Source: Okeania sp. SIO2B3 (GTDB lineage: Bacteria; Cyanobacteriota; Cyanobacteriia; Cyanobacteriales; Microcoleaceae). Taken from it: 64,000 nucleotides of DNA. Made by a program: the position numbers and the translations under genes. The DNA lies in contig NZ_JAAHGH010000021.1 in NCBI RefSeq assembly GCF_010672525.1, positions 37,341 to 101,340 on the forward strand, read 5' to 3'. This document shows, piece after piece, positions 9,825 to 18,179 of this stretch (its first letter is position 1; each line of letters begins with the position of its first letter). Below the pieces are notes generated by a model, which was given only the letters and a program-made list of their open reading frames with translations, searched no databases and was not told where the DNA came from.

Positions 9825-10517
9825 TTACTTAATTTGACGAATTGCAAAATCATCTATTAACGCTGTTTTTAACTTACCTTTTTTATTTGCCTGCCAAACC
9901 TTACCACTACTGACATCCAAACAAGTCAACCAACCCTCATCATAAACTCTGGTATCAATACAAATAGTGTGACCGAAATTCAGAGGTTTACCACTTTTTT
10001 GACTCGTGTGACCACAAACCATTGTTTTTCCAGAAAAGTGAGGCATGGGGTGATCTAGCTTTTCCCAGAAAAGTTTGTACTCTGACTGCTCATTCAGAGA
10101 TAGACCGGGAGCAGCATTCGCATGAACAAAAAAATGTGCGTCTGACTCCCACCAGTCTACACAAACATTCTCAAGGAAATGCCAATGTTCCTCTGGAATA
10201 TATTTTCGTTGAGATTTACCAGATTTTGAATAAGAAGCTAAAGTCTCCTTGCCACCAGAATTATGCCAGCGAGCTTCATGTTGCGAACAATCACGAGACC
10301 TCATCATCATTAATTCATGGTTGCCACGCAAGGCTACAAGTTGCCCAGTTTCATGGAGTGCAATTAATCGATTAATCACTCCTTGAGAGTCTGGACCTCT
10401 ATCTACATAGTCACCAAGAGTAATAATAACGTCTTCTAACCGTAGTTTAACTGCTGCAATTAATGTATCAAATGCTCTAGAATGACCGTGAATATCTCCG
10501 ATGGCGAGAATACGCAT
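9825..10517 (-). CDS. PPP-family metallophosphatase (Ser/Thr phosphatase type), 230 aa
   Basis: Carries the calcineurin-like signature in order: GDIHGH at the N-terminus, GDYVDRGPDS, RGNHE and a later CGHT. These are the ligands for the two catalytic metals. It is the short bacterial PPP type related to PrpA/PrpE and diadenosine-tetraphosphate hydrolases, so protein phosphatase and nucleotide hydrolase are both possible. Residues after 190 (GKVWQANKKGKLK) are lineage-specific. There is no signal peptide, so it is cytosolic. It stands alone with repeat-rich spacers on both sides. ATG at 10515-10517. Confidence 0.92.
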   Translation of the reverse strand: MRILAIGDIHGHSRAFDTLIAAVKLRLEDVIITLGDYVDRGPDSQGVINRLIALHETGQLVALRGNHELMMMRSRDCSQHEARWHNSGGKETLASYSKSGKSQRKYIPEEHWHFLENVCVDWWESDAHFFVHANAAPGLSLNEQSEYKLFWEKLDHPMPHFSGKTMVCGHTSQKSGKPLNFGHTICIDTRVYDEGWLTCLDVSSGKVWQANKKGKLKTALIDDFAIRQIK

Positions 10518-10834
10518 ATATATTTTTTGTTATTTTTTTCGGCGTTGCTGATTTGATTTATGAAATTCAATTAGTGGTAAATTTTCAACCAAAACAATAG
10601 TGGGAATTGTACCTATTTCTGACTCTAAAGTCACCAAAAAACTCGGCGTTGCTGAATACTGGGATGATTGAGGCCGACACGGGGACACGGGGACAGGTCA
10701 ACACGGCGATTATAGTTGATGCTCTGTGATAAAATCATCCCGCAATTATGCAATGCCAAAAACTCTTTTCTACCTACTAACTCCTGACTCCTAACTCCTG
10801 ACTCCTGACTTCTGACTCCTGAGTCCTCTTTCCT
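10518..10834. other. Intergenic, relics of mobile-element ends
   Basis: No gene. Two copies of GGCGTTGCTGA, the terminal motif of the inverted-repeat elements at 52510 and 59831, lie at about 10552 and 10644. The first continues into a stretch that matches, inverted, 29712-29763. A CTCCTGACTCCTAA pyrimidine iteration lies at about 10780-10825. Confidence 0.55.
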
Positions 10835-11347
10835 TCACTCATGTACTACTACAGGTGTCCCCACTGATGCCCAGTCAAATAACCATTTGGCGTGATTGAC
10901 TGCTACATTTGTACAACCGTGACTAACTGGGGTGCCAAACATATTATGCCAGTAAGCACCATGAATTGCCATTCCTCCATCATAATACATAGTATAAGGA
11001 ACATCGGGCACATCGTAACCCGGTCCGGTCATTCTGGTACTGCGATATTTTGTCTGTACTCTGAAAGTACCTAAGCGAGTAGGGGTTGATGATTTACCTG
11101 TAGAAACTATCACTGCATAAACTGCTTTATTTCCTTCCCAGGCAATTAATCTTTGGGTTGATAAGTCAATTGAAATCCAACGTTCCGCTGATTGTTGTAA
11201 TTCTAACATTCTCGTGGCAATTAGATTTTCCCATCCACTAGCTTTGGTTGGTATTGACCAGGAGAAAAAAGTTGTAATAGTTAGTGCTGTAGCAGCACAT
11301 ATTTTACCAACTTGATACCATTTTTTAGAACTAACTAAGTCTTTCAT
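10835..11347 (-). CDS. L,D-transpeptidase (YkuD domain), 170 aa
   Basis: Has an N-terminal signal sequence: basic [12 protein letters not shown], then a hydrophobic core about residues 17-30. The YkuD catalytic domain follows. The active-site motif is visible as HGAYWHN followed by SHGCTNV, with the catalytic Cys in HGC. The enzyme forms 3-3 peptide cross-links in peptidoglycan or anchors proteins to it, acting in the periplasm. Length and layout match the short cyanobacterial versions without LysM or PG-binding domains. Monocistronic, ATG at 11345-11347. Immediately upstream is GGTCGCGCAACC, part of a dispersed repeat also seen near 14800. Confidence 0.93.
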   Translation of the reverse strand: MKDLVSSKKWYQVGKICAATALTITTFFSWSIPTKASGWENLIATRMLELQQSAERWISIDLSTQRLIAWEGNKAVYAVIVSTGKSSTPTRLGTFRVQTKYRSTRMTGPGYDVPDVPYTMYYDGGMAIHGAYWHNMFGTPVSHGCTNVAVNHAKWLFDWASVGTPVVVHE

Positions 11348-11607
11348 ATTTTATACCTAATTAAAACAAAATTATCAAAATCATAAAGGTCGCGCAACCC
11401 CGCCTTTTAAGGCGCAATATTTTTGGATAGTTGCTCAAATCCTCTACTTCCCCTCCTGGCTCCCCTCCTGGGAGGGGCGAGGGTGGGTTGGGCTAGGGGT
11501 GGGTTAACTTCTGTACGGGCGAATGGCCATTCGCCCCTACTGACTTCTGACTTCTGACTTCGTTAAGGTGTGATTTAGAAGTAGATTATTTTGATTAATT
11601 TTCAGAT

Positions 11608-12249
11608 TCAATTGTTAGTTGAAAGTTCTCTAAGGAGAGCCTGAGCAAGTCTTGCGATCGCTTCCCAATTTTGAGCAATTATTAAATCTTTGGGAAATAG
11701 TTTCCCTGATAAACCTACAGCAATTGCACCTGCTTTTATAAATTCTTTAGCATTTTCTAAGGTGACTCCACCAGTGGGAATTAGAGGAATTTCTCCCAAA
11801 GGTCCTTGCAAACTTGTGATATAAGTTGCGCCTCCTACTGATGAAATAGGATATATTTTAACACAGCTAGCTCCTGCCTGCCAAGCAGTAACTATTTCTG
11901 TAGGAGAAAGAGCGCCGGGAATAATTGGAACTGCTGCTATTTTTGCTGTTTGAATCATAGCAGGATTAGTATGTGGCGTAAAGATAAATTGGCAACCAAT
12001 TTTGAGTGCTTTTTGTAACTCTTCTATGGTTAATAATGTGCCTGTGCCAATTATGCAAGTTGGTAATTCAGAGCGGAGTAAAGTAATTAATTCTGATGCT
12101 TTATGACTGTTCCAAGTGATTTCTATTATGCGTATACCACCAGCAGCAACTGCTTTTGCCATTTTCCTACCAACCTCGATTTCCGAGGCACGAATAACAG
12201 CGATTATTCGATTTTTTTGTAATATTTTTAACCAGCTTTCTTGATTCAT
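11608..12249 (-). CDS. eda: KDPG/KHG-type aldolase, 213 aa
   Basis: Class I pyruvate aldolase: splits 2-keto-3-deoxy-6-phosphogluconate to pyruvate and glyceraldehyde-3-phosphate in the Entner-Doudoroff pathway, or acts on 4-hydroxy-2-oxoglutarate. A TIM barrel, with IIEITWNS (catalytic Glu), GTGTLL, FTPHTNP, and the Schiff-base lysine in SCVKIYP, then PTGGVT near the phosphate site. The frame is open from 12312, but the ATG at 12247-12249 (MNQESWLKILQKN) gives the normal family N-terminus; the upstream 21 residues are unlike the family. No edd or sugar gene is adjacent, so the exact substrate is open. Confidence 0.9.
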   Translation of the reverse strand: MNQESWLKILQKNRIIAVIRASEIEVGRKMAKAVAAGGIRIIEITWNSHKASELITLLRSELPTCIIGTGTLLTIEELQKALKIGCQFIFTPHTNPAMIQTAKIAAVPIIPGALSPTEIVTAWQAGASCVKIYPISSVGGATYITSLQGPLGEIPLIPTGGVTLENAKEFIKAGAIAVGLSGKLFPKDLIIAQNWEAIARLAQALLRELSTNN

Positions 12250-12559
12250 ATTTTGGTGGAAGGAAAAAGGAAGTTTGAATAAGTATAGATGTATTGAAGT
12301 CAAAAATTGCACTAATGAATCAATTTTTATAGTGTATAAATCTAGTTAATAATTAATCATTCAAAATCAATCTAAAGCTTTGATTAAATTGCTTTTTTTT
12401 CCTTTAGGAGCCATGTAATAATAATAGGTTGTACAAATTTTCTCTGGGATAAATTGTGAAATATAGCTTCCATGAAAAAAACTGCTCAAGTTATTTTTAC
12501 ACGGCTACTTAAAAGCAATAAAGCTGAAAGCTGATAGCTGACTGCTGAATGCTTACATC

Positions 12560-13252
12560 TTAGCTAGTTAATAAATTCAGATATTCCCAGTCCAATACAT
12601 CTTGTAATAGAGCTTGATAACCTGCGACATTAGGATGAATGCCATCTGCACAAAGACGTAATTTCCACCAATTTTCGCCCCGACTTAACCATTTTTCAAA
12701 CACATCTAAATAAGGAATTTTTCGCTTTAAACAAGCCAACCGAGTCGCCTCTTTATATATAAATTGATCCTCATGGCTATAATATAAACAATCTTGAAAA
12801 GGCATTCTCTCCAAATTAACAGGAACCATTCCCACAAATAGTACAGGACAAAGTTGTTTTGATGTATCCAATAAATTATCTAAAATTGTTTTAAATTTGG
12901 AAAAATCAGTATAGTAACGTCCATTTGGTCTTTGGACTCTGGCAGAATCATTTACCCCAACTGAAAGAATAATAATATCTGGTTGACGATTTCTTAATTC
13001 TCCACGATGGTGAAACTCATGTTCCAGGCGTTGTTCTACTTGTAAAACACGGTTTCCTCGAACTCCAAGATTGTACAGTACATGACCAGCACTGTCTGGC
13101 AACATCCATTGCCGTCGTAATCTCTCTACCCATCCACCACCTTCATGATCGCCAAAACCATAAACTAAACTGTCTCCCAAAGCAACTATTTTTAGGGGAT
13201 GATGATGAGTCTGAGAAAAGTGCTTTACAGTCGAAGGGGTGGATATTAACAT
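12560..13252 (-). CDS. SGNH/GDSL hydrolase (esterase-like), 230 aa
   Basis: Block I IVALGDSLVYG with the nucleophile Ser, block II with Gly (LGVRGNRV), block III SVGVNDS with Asn, and block V DGIHPNVAGY with the catalytic Asp and His are all present, so the enzyme should be active as an esterase, thioesterase or lipase. No signal peptide is evident: the N-terminus is polar with a His-rich TVKHFSQTHHHP. I place the start at the ATG (13250-13252) rather than the TTG two codons upstream. No operon partners; the substrate is not inferable. Confidence 0.9.
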   Translation of the reverse strand: MLISTPSTVKHFSQTHHHPLKIVALGDSLVYGFGDHEGGGWVERLRRQWMLPDSAGHVLYNLGVRGNRVLQVEQRLEHEFHHRGELRNRQPDIIILSVGVNDSARVQRPNGRYYTDFSKFKTILDNLLDTSKQLCPVLFVGMVPVNLERMPFQDCLYYSHEDQFIYKEATRLACLKRKIPYLDVFEKWLSRGENWWKLRLCADGIHPNVAGYQALLQDVLDWEYLNLLTS

Positions 13253-13643
13253 AAGCAATAAAAATTGATAATTTTAGTATAAATTTATTAAGATTGATTG
13301 AATTTTAACTAAAAATATTACCATTGACTACCTATATTTGGAGAAAAGAGAACAAAAAATATATATGAGACTAAATCCGGTTGATAGGGTATTACAATTG
13401 TGCAGATGCTGGAGATAGGATTTAGGGGAAATGAGGAGGAGGTTTAATCTGAATCCTAATATCCTAATAAATTATCTTTGATAACTGGATTTGATATAAG
13501 TAGTCAGATAATTTGGCCTAACTACTAATAATCTCTACTTAATCTATGTACTTATTATAGAAAAAATGTTATTATTATAGCAGCATTTTATTCCAAATGT
13601 GACTGATAAAAGATAACCGATAACTAACAGGCTAATAAAATTT
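13253..13643. other. Intergenic, probable divergent promoters
   Basis: 391 bp between the divergent SGNH hydrolase and rpoZ genes. No gene or clear repeat is recognised. A purine run (GGGGAAATGAGGAGGAGG) lies at 13428-13442. Both promoters should lie here, but no box is convincing enough to mark. Confidence 0.4.
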
Positions 13644-13910
13644 ATGCACATAGAAAAGCAATCTAGTATTGATTCCGCAGAACTAAGTCGTAGGTCTGAA
13701 GAGCTGATTAAAGCTGCCTCTAATCGTTATCGCGTTGTGGTACAAGTAGCTAATCGTGCTAAACGCCGTCGTTATGAAGATTTTGATAATATGGATGAAC
13801 AATTAATGAAACCTGTTATCCGTGCTGTAGTTGAAATGTCCGATGAATTGATGCAGCCAGAAATAATTAGTGATTTGAGTACTCCCATAGCTGAAGCAAG
13901 GGGATTCTAA
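13644..13910 (+). CDS. rpoZ: DNA-directed RNA polymerase omega subunit, 88 aa
   Basis: A small basic subunit that helps fold and assemble beta prime. Recognised from the N-terminal helix ([19 protein letters not shown]), followed by [14 protein letters not shown] and the conserved [15 protein letters not shown] block. These are the omega signatures in the cyanobacterial form, which has the alpha helix pairing to beta prime but lacks the long C-terminal tail of proteobacteria. Length is typical (75-90 aa). The next gene on the same strand begins 160 bp on. Confidence 0.93.
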   Translation: MHIEKQSSIDSAELSRRSEELIKAASNRYRVVVQVANRAKRRRYEDFDNMDEQLMKPVIRAVVEMSDELMQPEIISDLSTPIAEARGF

Positions 13911-14071
13911 AAAGATGTCTTTAGACTAACGAGTTAAACCTACGTCTTCCGACATTTCTATGAACTGACCAGAGCTTTATTCTCTCGGGACGACTCAAAA
14001 CGACCCTACTCACATCTGGTAAGCAGTAACCTAGTATATACAAATATAATAGTAGTGATTTGATAATAGCC

Positions 14072-14719
14072 ATGAGCAAGAAGCGGTGGCTCAAATATTT
14101 CAAGATTACAATCGTAACATTAGTAGTTTGGGCTAATATTGAAGCTTTATTTTCTTCTATTGCAATTACAGTTAGCCCTTCTGCTCATTATCTGTTAGAA
14201 ACAGTTACAGACCAAGAAAATTTTGAAGACTCAATTAAAATTGTCCAACGCCGGGTTAGACCTACAGAGGTATGGCCATTTGTATATGAGACAATACCAG
14301 ATTTGCCATTAGAAAATAGTTACATATCTCAGGAAACGGGGGAAGTAGATACTGAAGAAACTCTAGTTTCACGTTTAATTCGGTATCATCTATATGTTAA
14401 AGGCCGTGCTCCCAATTATCGGTTTGACTGGAAATTAACATTAGCAGATTATCTTGGGGCGAATGATTATCTACAATCATCGGTTTATCCAGGAAACGAT
14501 TCTTTAACTGAAAATCCAATGGAGGGCGATCGTAAAGCTATTCAAAGTTTAACTCGCTCTCAAAGAGAAACTTTAGTTAATAGATTAGTAAATATTTTTA
14601 GTGGCGATCCTAACCCTCCATCAATACCAGATATATATCAGAGAGATAACTCTGGACGTTCAAATCCTAGAGCGCCAATTATTCCCCAACCGGGAGATGC
14701 AGATTTGCTGAGACCTTAA
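14072..14719 (+). CDS. Membrane-anchored protein of unknown function, 215 aa
   Basis: The start is taken at ATG 14072 (MSKKRWLKYFKI); a TTG four codons upstream is less likely. Residues 8-32 form one hydrophobic segment after a Lys/Arg-rich start, i.e. an N-terminal membrane anchor or signal. The rest is polar and extracytoplasmic-like, with a WKLTLADYLGANDYLQ block, and ends in a Pro/Arg/Asn-rich tail (SNPRAPIIPQPGDADL). I do not recognise the family; it looks like a conserved cyanobacterial protein. It is co-directional with rpoZ upstream and DUF1818 downstream. Confidence 0.7.
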   Translation: MSKKRWLKYFKITIVTLVVWANIEALFSSIAITVSPSAHYLLETVTDQENFEDSIKIVQRRVRPTEVWPFVYETIPDLPLENSYISQETGEVDTEETLVSRLIRYHLYVKGRAPNYRFDWKLTLADYLGANDYLQSSVYPGNDSLTENPMEGDRKAIQSLTRSQRETLVNRLVNIFSGDPNPPSIPDIYQRDNSGRSNPRAPIIPQPGDADLLRP

Positions 14720-14833
14720 CGAAGTCAGAAGTCAAAAGTCAGAAGTTGTTTTTGTAACGGAGATTTGAGTCCCCTCCCAAAACATTTCGCCTTAAAAGGC
14801 AAGGTTGCGCGACCCAATTATTTTCATAAAAAA

Positions 14834-15199
14834 ATGGGACAAATAGTCAAAAGTGGAGCTGGTTGGCGGTTAGGGTTGAATCCTGAAGCGGAAAAATTTA
14901 AGGGTTTAGTTGCTGGGAATGATTGGTCAATAGAACTTACAGAAGTAGAACTTGAGGATTTTTGCAGATTATTAGACCAGTTAAATAAAGCTATAAACCA
15001 GATGGCAGATGAGTTGATGGATGAAGAGAGAATAGTCTGCGAAGCTGAAAGTGATTTGCTCTGGATGCAGGTAGAAGGGTTTCCAGAAAGTTATACTGTT
15101 CAGTTCATTTTAAATCAAGGGCGCAGGGCAGAAGGAAAATGGCCTGTACAAGCTGTCCCTGGTTTAGTCCAAGCAGCACAAATGCTAAAAGTTTTTTAA
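14834..15199 (+). CDS. DUF1818 family protein, 121 aa
   Basis: A cyanobacteria/plastid-specific small protein of unknown function. Recognised from MGQIVKSGAGWRLGLNP, the NDWSIELTEVELEDF segment, and the C-terminal block (GKWPVQAVPGLVQAAQML). I choose ATG 14834. The frame extends upstream to 14765 only through a TTG, and that extension is made of a dispersed repeat (TTTCGCCTTAAAAGG...TTGCGCGACC). No signal peptide or membrane segment. No enzymatic motifs are visible. Confidence 0.85.
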   Translation: MGQIVKSGAGWRLGLNPEAEKFKGLVAGNDWSIELTEVELEDFCRLLDQLNKAINQMADELMDEERIVCEAESDLLWMQVEGFPESYTVQFILNQGRRAEGKWPVQAVPGLVQAAQMLKVF

Positions 15200-15204
15200 C
15201 TCAC

Positions 15205-15316
15205 ATAGCAGAAGGAAGAGGGAAGAAGGAAGGGGGAAGGGGGAAGAGAGAAAAATCTTGCGTTGTCTGAATTTTAAGCTTTTGATATGTCCGCGATCTT
15301 TTCTTCGACTGCTATA
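15205..15316. repeat. TATAGCAG-family miniature element, copy 1
   Basis: Ends ATAGCAGAAGGAAG and CTTCGACTGCTATA; the core holds TTGCGTTGTCTGAATTTTAA. Same family as 43315-43428, 58178-58290, 58418-58544 and 59695-59786. The left arm has a purine microsatellite of variable length. Lies directly behind the DUF1818 gene. Confidence 0.75.
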
Positions 15317-15406
15317 ACAATCATAAATGTATAAAAAATATCTTTCTCAAAATATAATAATTAATTGCAAAAGTGTAATATGGTGTTATAGTATATTAAT
15401 GGTTGT

Positions 15407-15480
15407 CGGGGCGTAGCGCAGCTTGGTAGCGCACCACTTTGGGGTAGTGGGGGTCGTGGGTTCAAATCCCGCCGCTCCGA
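15407..15480 (+). tRNA. tRNA-Pro, anticodon GGG
   Basis: A full cloverleaf can be folded. The 7-bp acceptor stem is CGGGGCG/CGCTCCG with one G-T pair, the D arm GCGC...GCGC, the anticodon arm CCACT-TTGGGGT-AGTGG, the T arm GTGGG-TTCAAAT-CCCGC, and the discriminator A at 15480. In the 7-nt anticodon loop, T33 is followed by GGG, which reads CCC/CCU proline codons. The 3' CCA is not encoded, as is usual in cyanobacteria. Confidence 0.95.
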
Positions 15481-15639
15481 TTTTAATTGATATTATTGAG
15501 AAGTCCAACACTATCCTATAATGTATGTTGGGTCAGTCAAGAGGCTGTTAACGAAGTCAGAAGTCAGAACTCAGAAGTTAGTTATTTTTGTAACGTGGAT
15601 TTAGCAACCCTCCAAAAATATTTCGCCAATGCATAATTT

Positions 15640-15910
15640 GAGACTATTTCTCAAAAATTTTTCTACATTTTCTTGAGTGAGCAGGAGAGTTGGGGAATAG
15701 TAAACCTAAAAAATGACGGGAGTAAGTACGCAGCGCCCGTTTTAACGGCTGCTTGAATAACAACACGTGGGTAATAAGGCGAAGTAAAAATCTGCTATAG
15801 TAGCGGAATAAGGAACAAGGTTTGTCGCTATGACATGACCGTGCCTTGTGGTGAGATTCCGGTGGACAGGAGACGGGGACCACGCTACAAGATTTTTCCA
15901 ACTTCGGTCC
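15640..15910 (+). other. GC-richer, possibly structured non-coding region
   Basis: Stands out from its AT-rich surroundings and has no credible protein frame. It contains a hairpin (GCAGCGCCCGTTTTAACGGCTGC region, 15730-15752) and a second pairing of CTTGTGGT with ACCAC and ACAAG around 15843-15891. A strong terminator lies downstream at 16050. Its first part (15702-15778) is homologous to 24801-24876, the sequence bordering an IS200-type tnpA, so it may be a relic of an IS200/IS605 element end. An independent small RNA gene is the alternative. Confidence 0.35.
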
Positions 15911-16049
15911 TTCCTTCTACTACACTTTGGCACAAAACTCCTAATTAATTCTCAGCAAGAGATTGTTATTTCTTCAAAAAATCTTTTGTAATCCCCTACT
16001 CCGGATGGTAAATAATACTATCTGAATATTTATTTGATAGAATCTACTT

Positions 16050-16077
16050 CCATCTGTAACACTACAGATGGTTTTTT
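16050..16077 (+). terminator. Rho-independent terminator
   Basis: A perfect 9-bp stem CCATCTGTA/TACAGATGG with loop ACAC, followed by six T. It ends transcripts coming from the left on the + strand, where the only genes are tRNA-Pro and the possible RNA at 15640-15910. It also covers the first possible ATG (16068) of the YdcF gene. Confidence 0.9.
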
Positions 16078-16088
16078 ATGTTAAAGAT

Positions 16089-16679
16089 ATGGTGTTGAGG
16101 GTTGTTTCAAGTAAAAAATCATACAAAGGATTGAAGATTTCCCGTATTTTCTGGTTTTTACTAGGATTTATATTAACTTTTTGGATTAGTTATCAACAGT
16201 TTGCAGGTAGTTTAGAAACACCTCAAGCTTTATTTGTACTTGGTGGGGCGATAGAAAGAGAAGTTTTTGCGGCAGAATTTGCTCGCCAACGTCCTCACCT
16301 TGATATCTGGGTGTCTTCTGGCACTAACCCGGAATATGCTGACTGGTTATTCTCTAAGAGTGGTATTTCACAAACTCGCTTACATTTAGACTATAGTGCC
16401 GTAGATACTGTAACTAATTTTACTACAATGGTAGATAAGTTAAAATCCCACGGTATTACAAGTGTTTATCTAGTTACTTCTGATGACCATATGCGTCGCG
16501 CTCAAGTTATAGGGGAAATTGTTTTGGGCAGCAGGGGCATTAGTTTTGAGCCAATGCCTGTACCTTCTGGACGATCGCCCGAACCCATTGAAAAAGTTAT
16601 TAGAGATGGCATGAGAGCGATTTTATGGGTAACTACTGGTTATACTGGTGCAGGACTGGTTGCTCCATTATCTTCTTGA
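16089..16679 (+). CDS. YdcF/SanA family membrane protein (DUF218), 196 aa
   Basis: One transmembrane helix near the N-terminus (FWFLLGFILTFWISYQQF) followed by a DUF218 domain: LFVLGGAIEREVFAAEFA, then DTVTNFTTMVDKLKSHG, YLVTSDDHMRRA and EPIEKVIRDGMRAILW. This family is linked to envelope and polysaccharide maintenance (ElyC, SanA); biochemistry is little known. An ATG at 16068 is in frame but lies inside a terminator hairpin, so ATG 16089 is preferred. The last 40 bp overlap the convergent DUF2288 gene. Confidence 0.88.
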   Translation: MVLRVVSSKKSYKGLKISRIFWFLLGFILTFWISYQQFAGSLETPQALFVLGGAIEREVFAAEFARQRPHLDIWVSSGTNPEYADWLFSKSGISQTRLHLDYSAVDTVTNFTTMVDKLKSHGITSVYLVTSDDHMRRAQVIGEIVLGSRGISFEPMPVPSGRSPEPIEKVIRDGMRAILWVTTGYTGAGLVAPLSS

Positions 16680-16972
16680 GTAGCATCAGATTCTTGTACC
16701 AAAACAAAAGGTTGTACTATCAAAGCATTAAATTTTTTACTATCATTACTATTCCAAATTGACAACTGTTCGGCTGAGGGCTTATAAATAAGTTCTCGGC
16801 TAATCCAGTCTTGCACAGAAGATGTATTATCAGAAGCGATCGCTACTCCCACATCCAATAAATCTAAATTTTGGCCGACAATTACTACAGCATCACGTTT
16901 TACATGGGGTACTAACCAATTCCATTCAGCTACATCCAAATTTTCGGCCAATTGTTCTCTAATATCCGGCAT
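16640..16972 (-). CDS. DUF2288 family protein, 110 aa
   Basis: Recognised from the N-terminal block (DIREQLAENLDVAEWNWL), then PHVKRDAVVIV, DLLDVGVAIASDN and VQDWISRELIYKPSAEQL. A small cytosolic protein of unknown function common in cyanobacteria and proteobacteria. The acidic tail (SDATQEDNGATSPAPV) is variable and partly encoded by DNA that also encodes the end of the convergent YdcF protein. It lies 35 bp downstream of plsC on the same strand, likely one transcript. Confidence 0.88.
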   Translation of the reverse strand: MPDIREQLAENLDVAEWNWLVPHVKRDAVVIVGQNLDLLDVGVAIASDNTSSVQDWISRELIYKPSAEQLSIWNSNDSKKFNALIVQPFVLVQESDATQEDNGATSPAPV

Positions 16973-17007
16973 TTCTTTTTTAACTAATTTTAACTAAACT
17001 CAATATA

Positions 17008-17643
17008 TCAACGTCCTAAATCGTGCATTTTGTTAATTATATCTGCACATTTTTGACTTATTAATTCTAGCTCTTGTTTCTTAGTTGATTCTGGAGGTGG
17101 TATAAGTTCTCCAATTCTGACAGTTATTGGTACAGAATTAGCTATCAAACCTTGACGTTTCACTGCATGAGTACCACAGATAGAAACTGGTAATAATGGT
17201 ACTTTGGCTTTTGCAGCAATTAAAGTCGCCCCCAATTTTGGTTCTGTAATTTTACCATCAGAAGTCCTAGTTCCTTGTAAAAAGATACCTACTGCCCACC
17301 CCTGTTCTAAACTATTGAGTGCTGAACGAATAGCACTTCGGTCTGCCGATCCTCTTTTAACTGGATATGCTCCGTATAATGTAATAATTTGCTTCAAAAC
17401 GGGTACTTCAAATAATTCCTCTTTTGCCATATAAGCAACAGGTCTTTTCATACAAACAGAAACTATTGGAGGGTCTAAGTCGCTAGCATGATTACTAACT
17501 ACAACAAATGGCCCTTGTTGTGGAACATTTTCTGTACCATAAACATTATTCCGAAAATAAAACTTAAGTATAGGAACTATTACTGACCATTTTAATAAGC
17601 AATAAAGAATTAAGTTCTCAACTGGTTCACGGTTTCTAGCCAC
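17008..17643 (-). CDS. plsC: 1-acyl-glycerol-3-phosphate acyltransferase, 211 aa
   Basis: Adds the second acyl chain to lysophosphatidic acid, giving phosphatidic acid at the inner membrane. Catalytic HX4D motif NHASDLD; a glycerol-phosphate binding block around YPVKRGSADRSAIRSAL; and FLQGTRTSDG in place of the usual FPEGTRS motif; then the VPLLPVSICGTHAV segment. The first codon of the frame is GTG (17641-17643); no upstream ATG is in frame. In cyanobacteria plsC normally follows plsX-fabH-fabD. Here it is separated from fabD by 2.2 kb holding a dead gene, so it probably has its own promoter. Confidence 0.93.
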   Translation of the reverse strand: MARNREPVENLILYCLLKWSVIVPILKFYFRNNVYGTENVPQQGPFVVVSNHASDLDPPIVSVCMKRPVAYMAKEELFEVPVLKQIITLYGAYPVKRGSADRSAIRSALNSLEQGWAVGIFLQGTRTSDGKITEPKLGATLIAAKAKVPLLPVSICGTHAVKRQGLIANSVPITVRIGELIPPPESTKKQELELISQKCADIINKMHDLGR

Positions 17644-18179
17644 AAGATATGACCTTAATTTTAGATTAAGTTAGTTCATCATCATAATATCAAATCAGGT
17701 TAAACAGTTATAGATTGGTAGTCTCTAGGAGTCAGGAGTTAGGAGGAGAGAGAATCACTTTGACTTAGTAGTTATGACAGTTGGATATTTTTTTTATGTC
17801 CAATTCCCCCGGATTTGATATACTACCATGCATGAAAAAAGAATGTTACGAATAATAAGCACTATCGCGCATACTTGATCTGAAAGTCTATTTGATGAAA
17901 AAGATAATTGACAATATCAAACATGGTATTAAATCTATTGATTCTGACTCCTGAATTCATAATTGCTGAATTCTTACGAAATACCCTAGCTATTTGTAGC
18001 AAATATTTATCAAATTGGTATTACTTCATTTATTAAAAAACCGAGAGATGACCGCTAATAGCCGTTTGCGCAGCATTCTGCAAGAAATGTTTACTGAAGA
18101 AGTGGAGAGATGAAGGAAAGTGCATTTATTTTAAAGGTATAAAATCTGCCTGTTTTACAAGTTGTTGACCTTTGGTTGA
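17644..18179. other. Intergenic, short dispersed repeats
   Basis: No gene. Near 17820-17862 is a copy of a motif built around TGAAAAAAGAATGTTACGAA (also near 19120, 49255 and 51855). Near 17988-18022 is TTTGTAGCAAATATTTATCA (related to 2365 and 48990). At about 18063 is a GTTTGCGCAGCATTC repeat. A divergent plsC promoter is expected near 17660-17720. Confidence 0.5.

Noticed and set aside
15690..15910. tmRNA, RNase P RNA, SRP RNA or 6S RNA
   Set aside because: The conserved cores of tmRNA, RNase P and SRP RNA are not visible, and I cannot verify a 6S fold by eye.
15644..15933. Overlapping short frames on the minus strand of the GC-rich region
   Set aside because: Cys/Arg/His/Ser-rich composition typical of chance frames; two frames overlap each other; the region looks non-coding.
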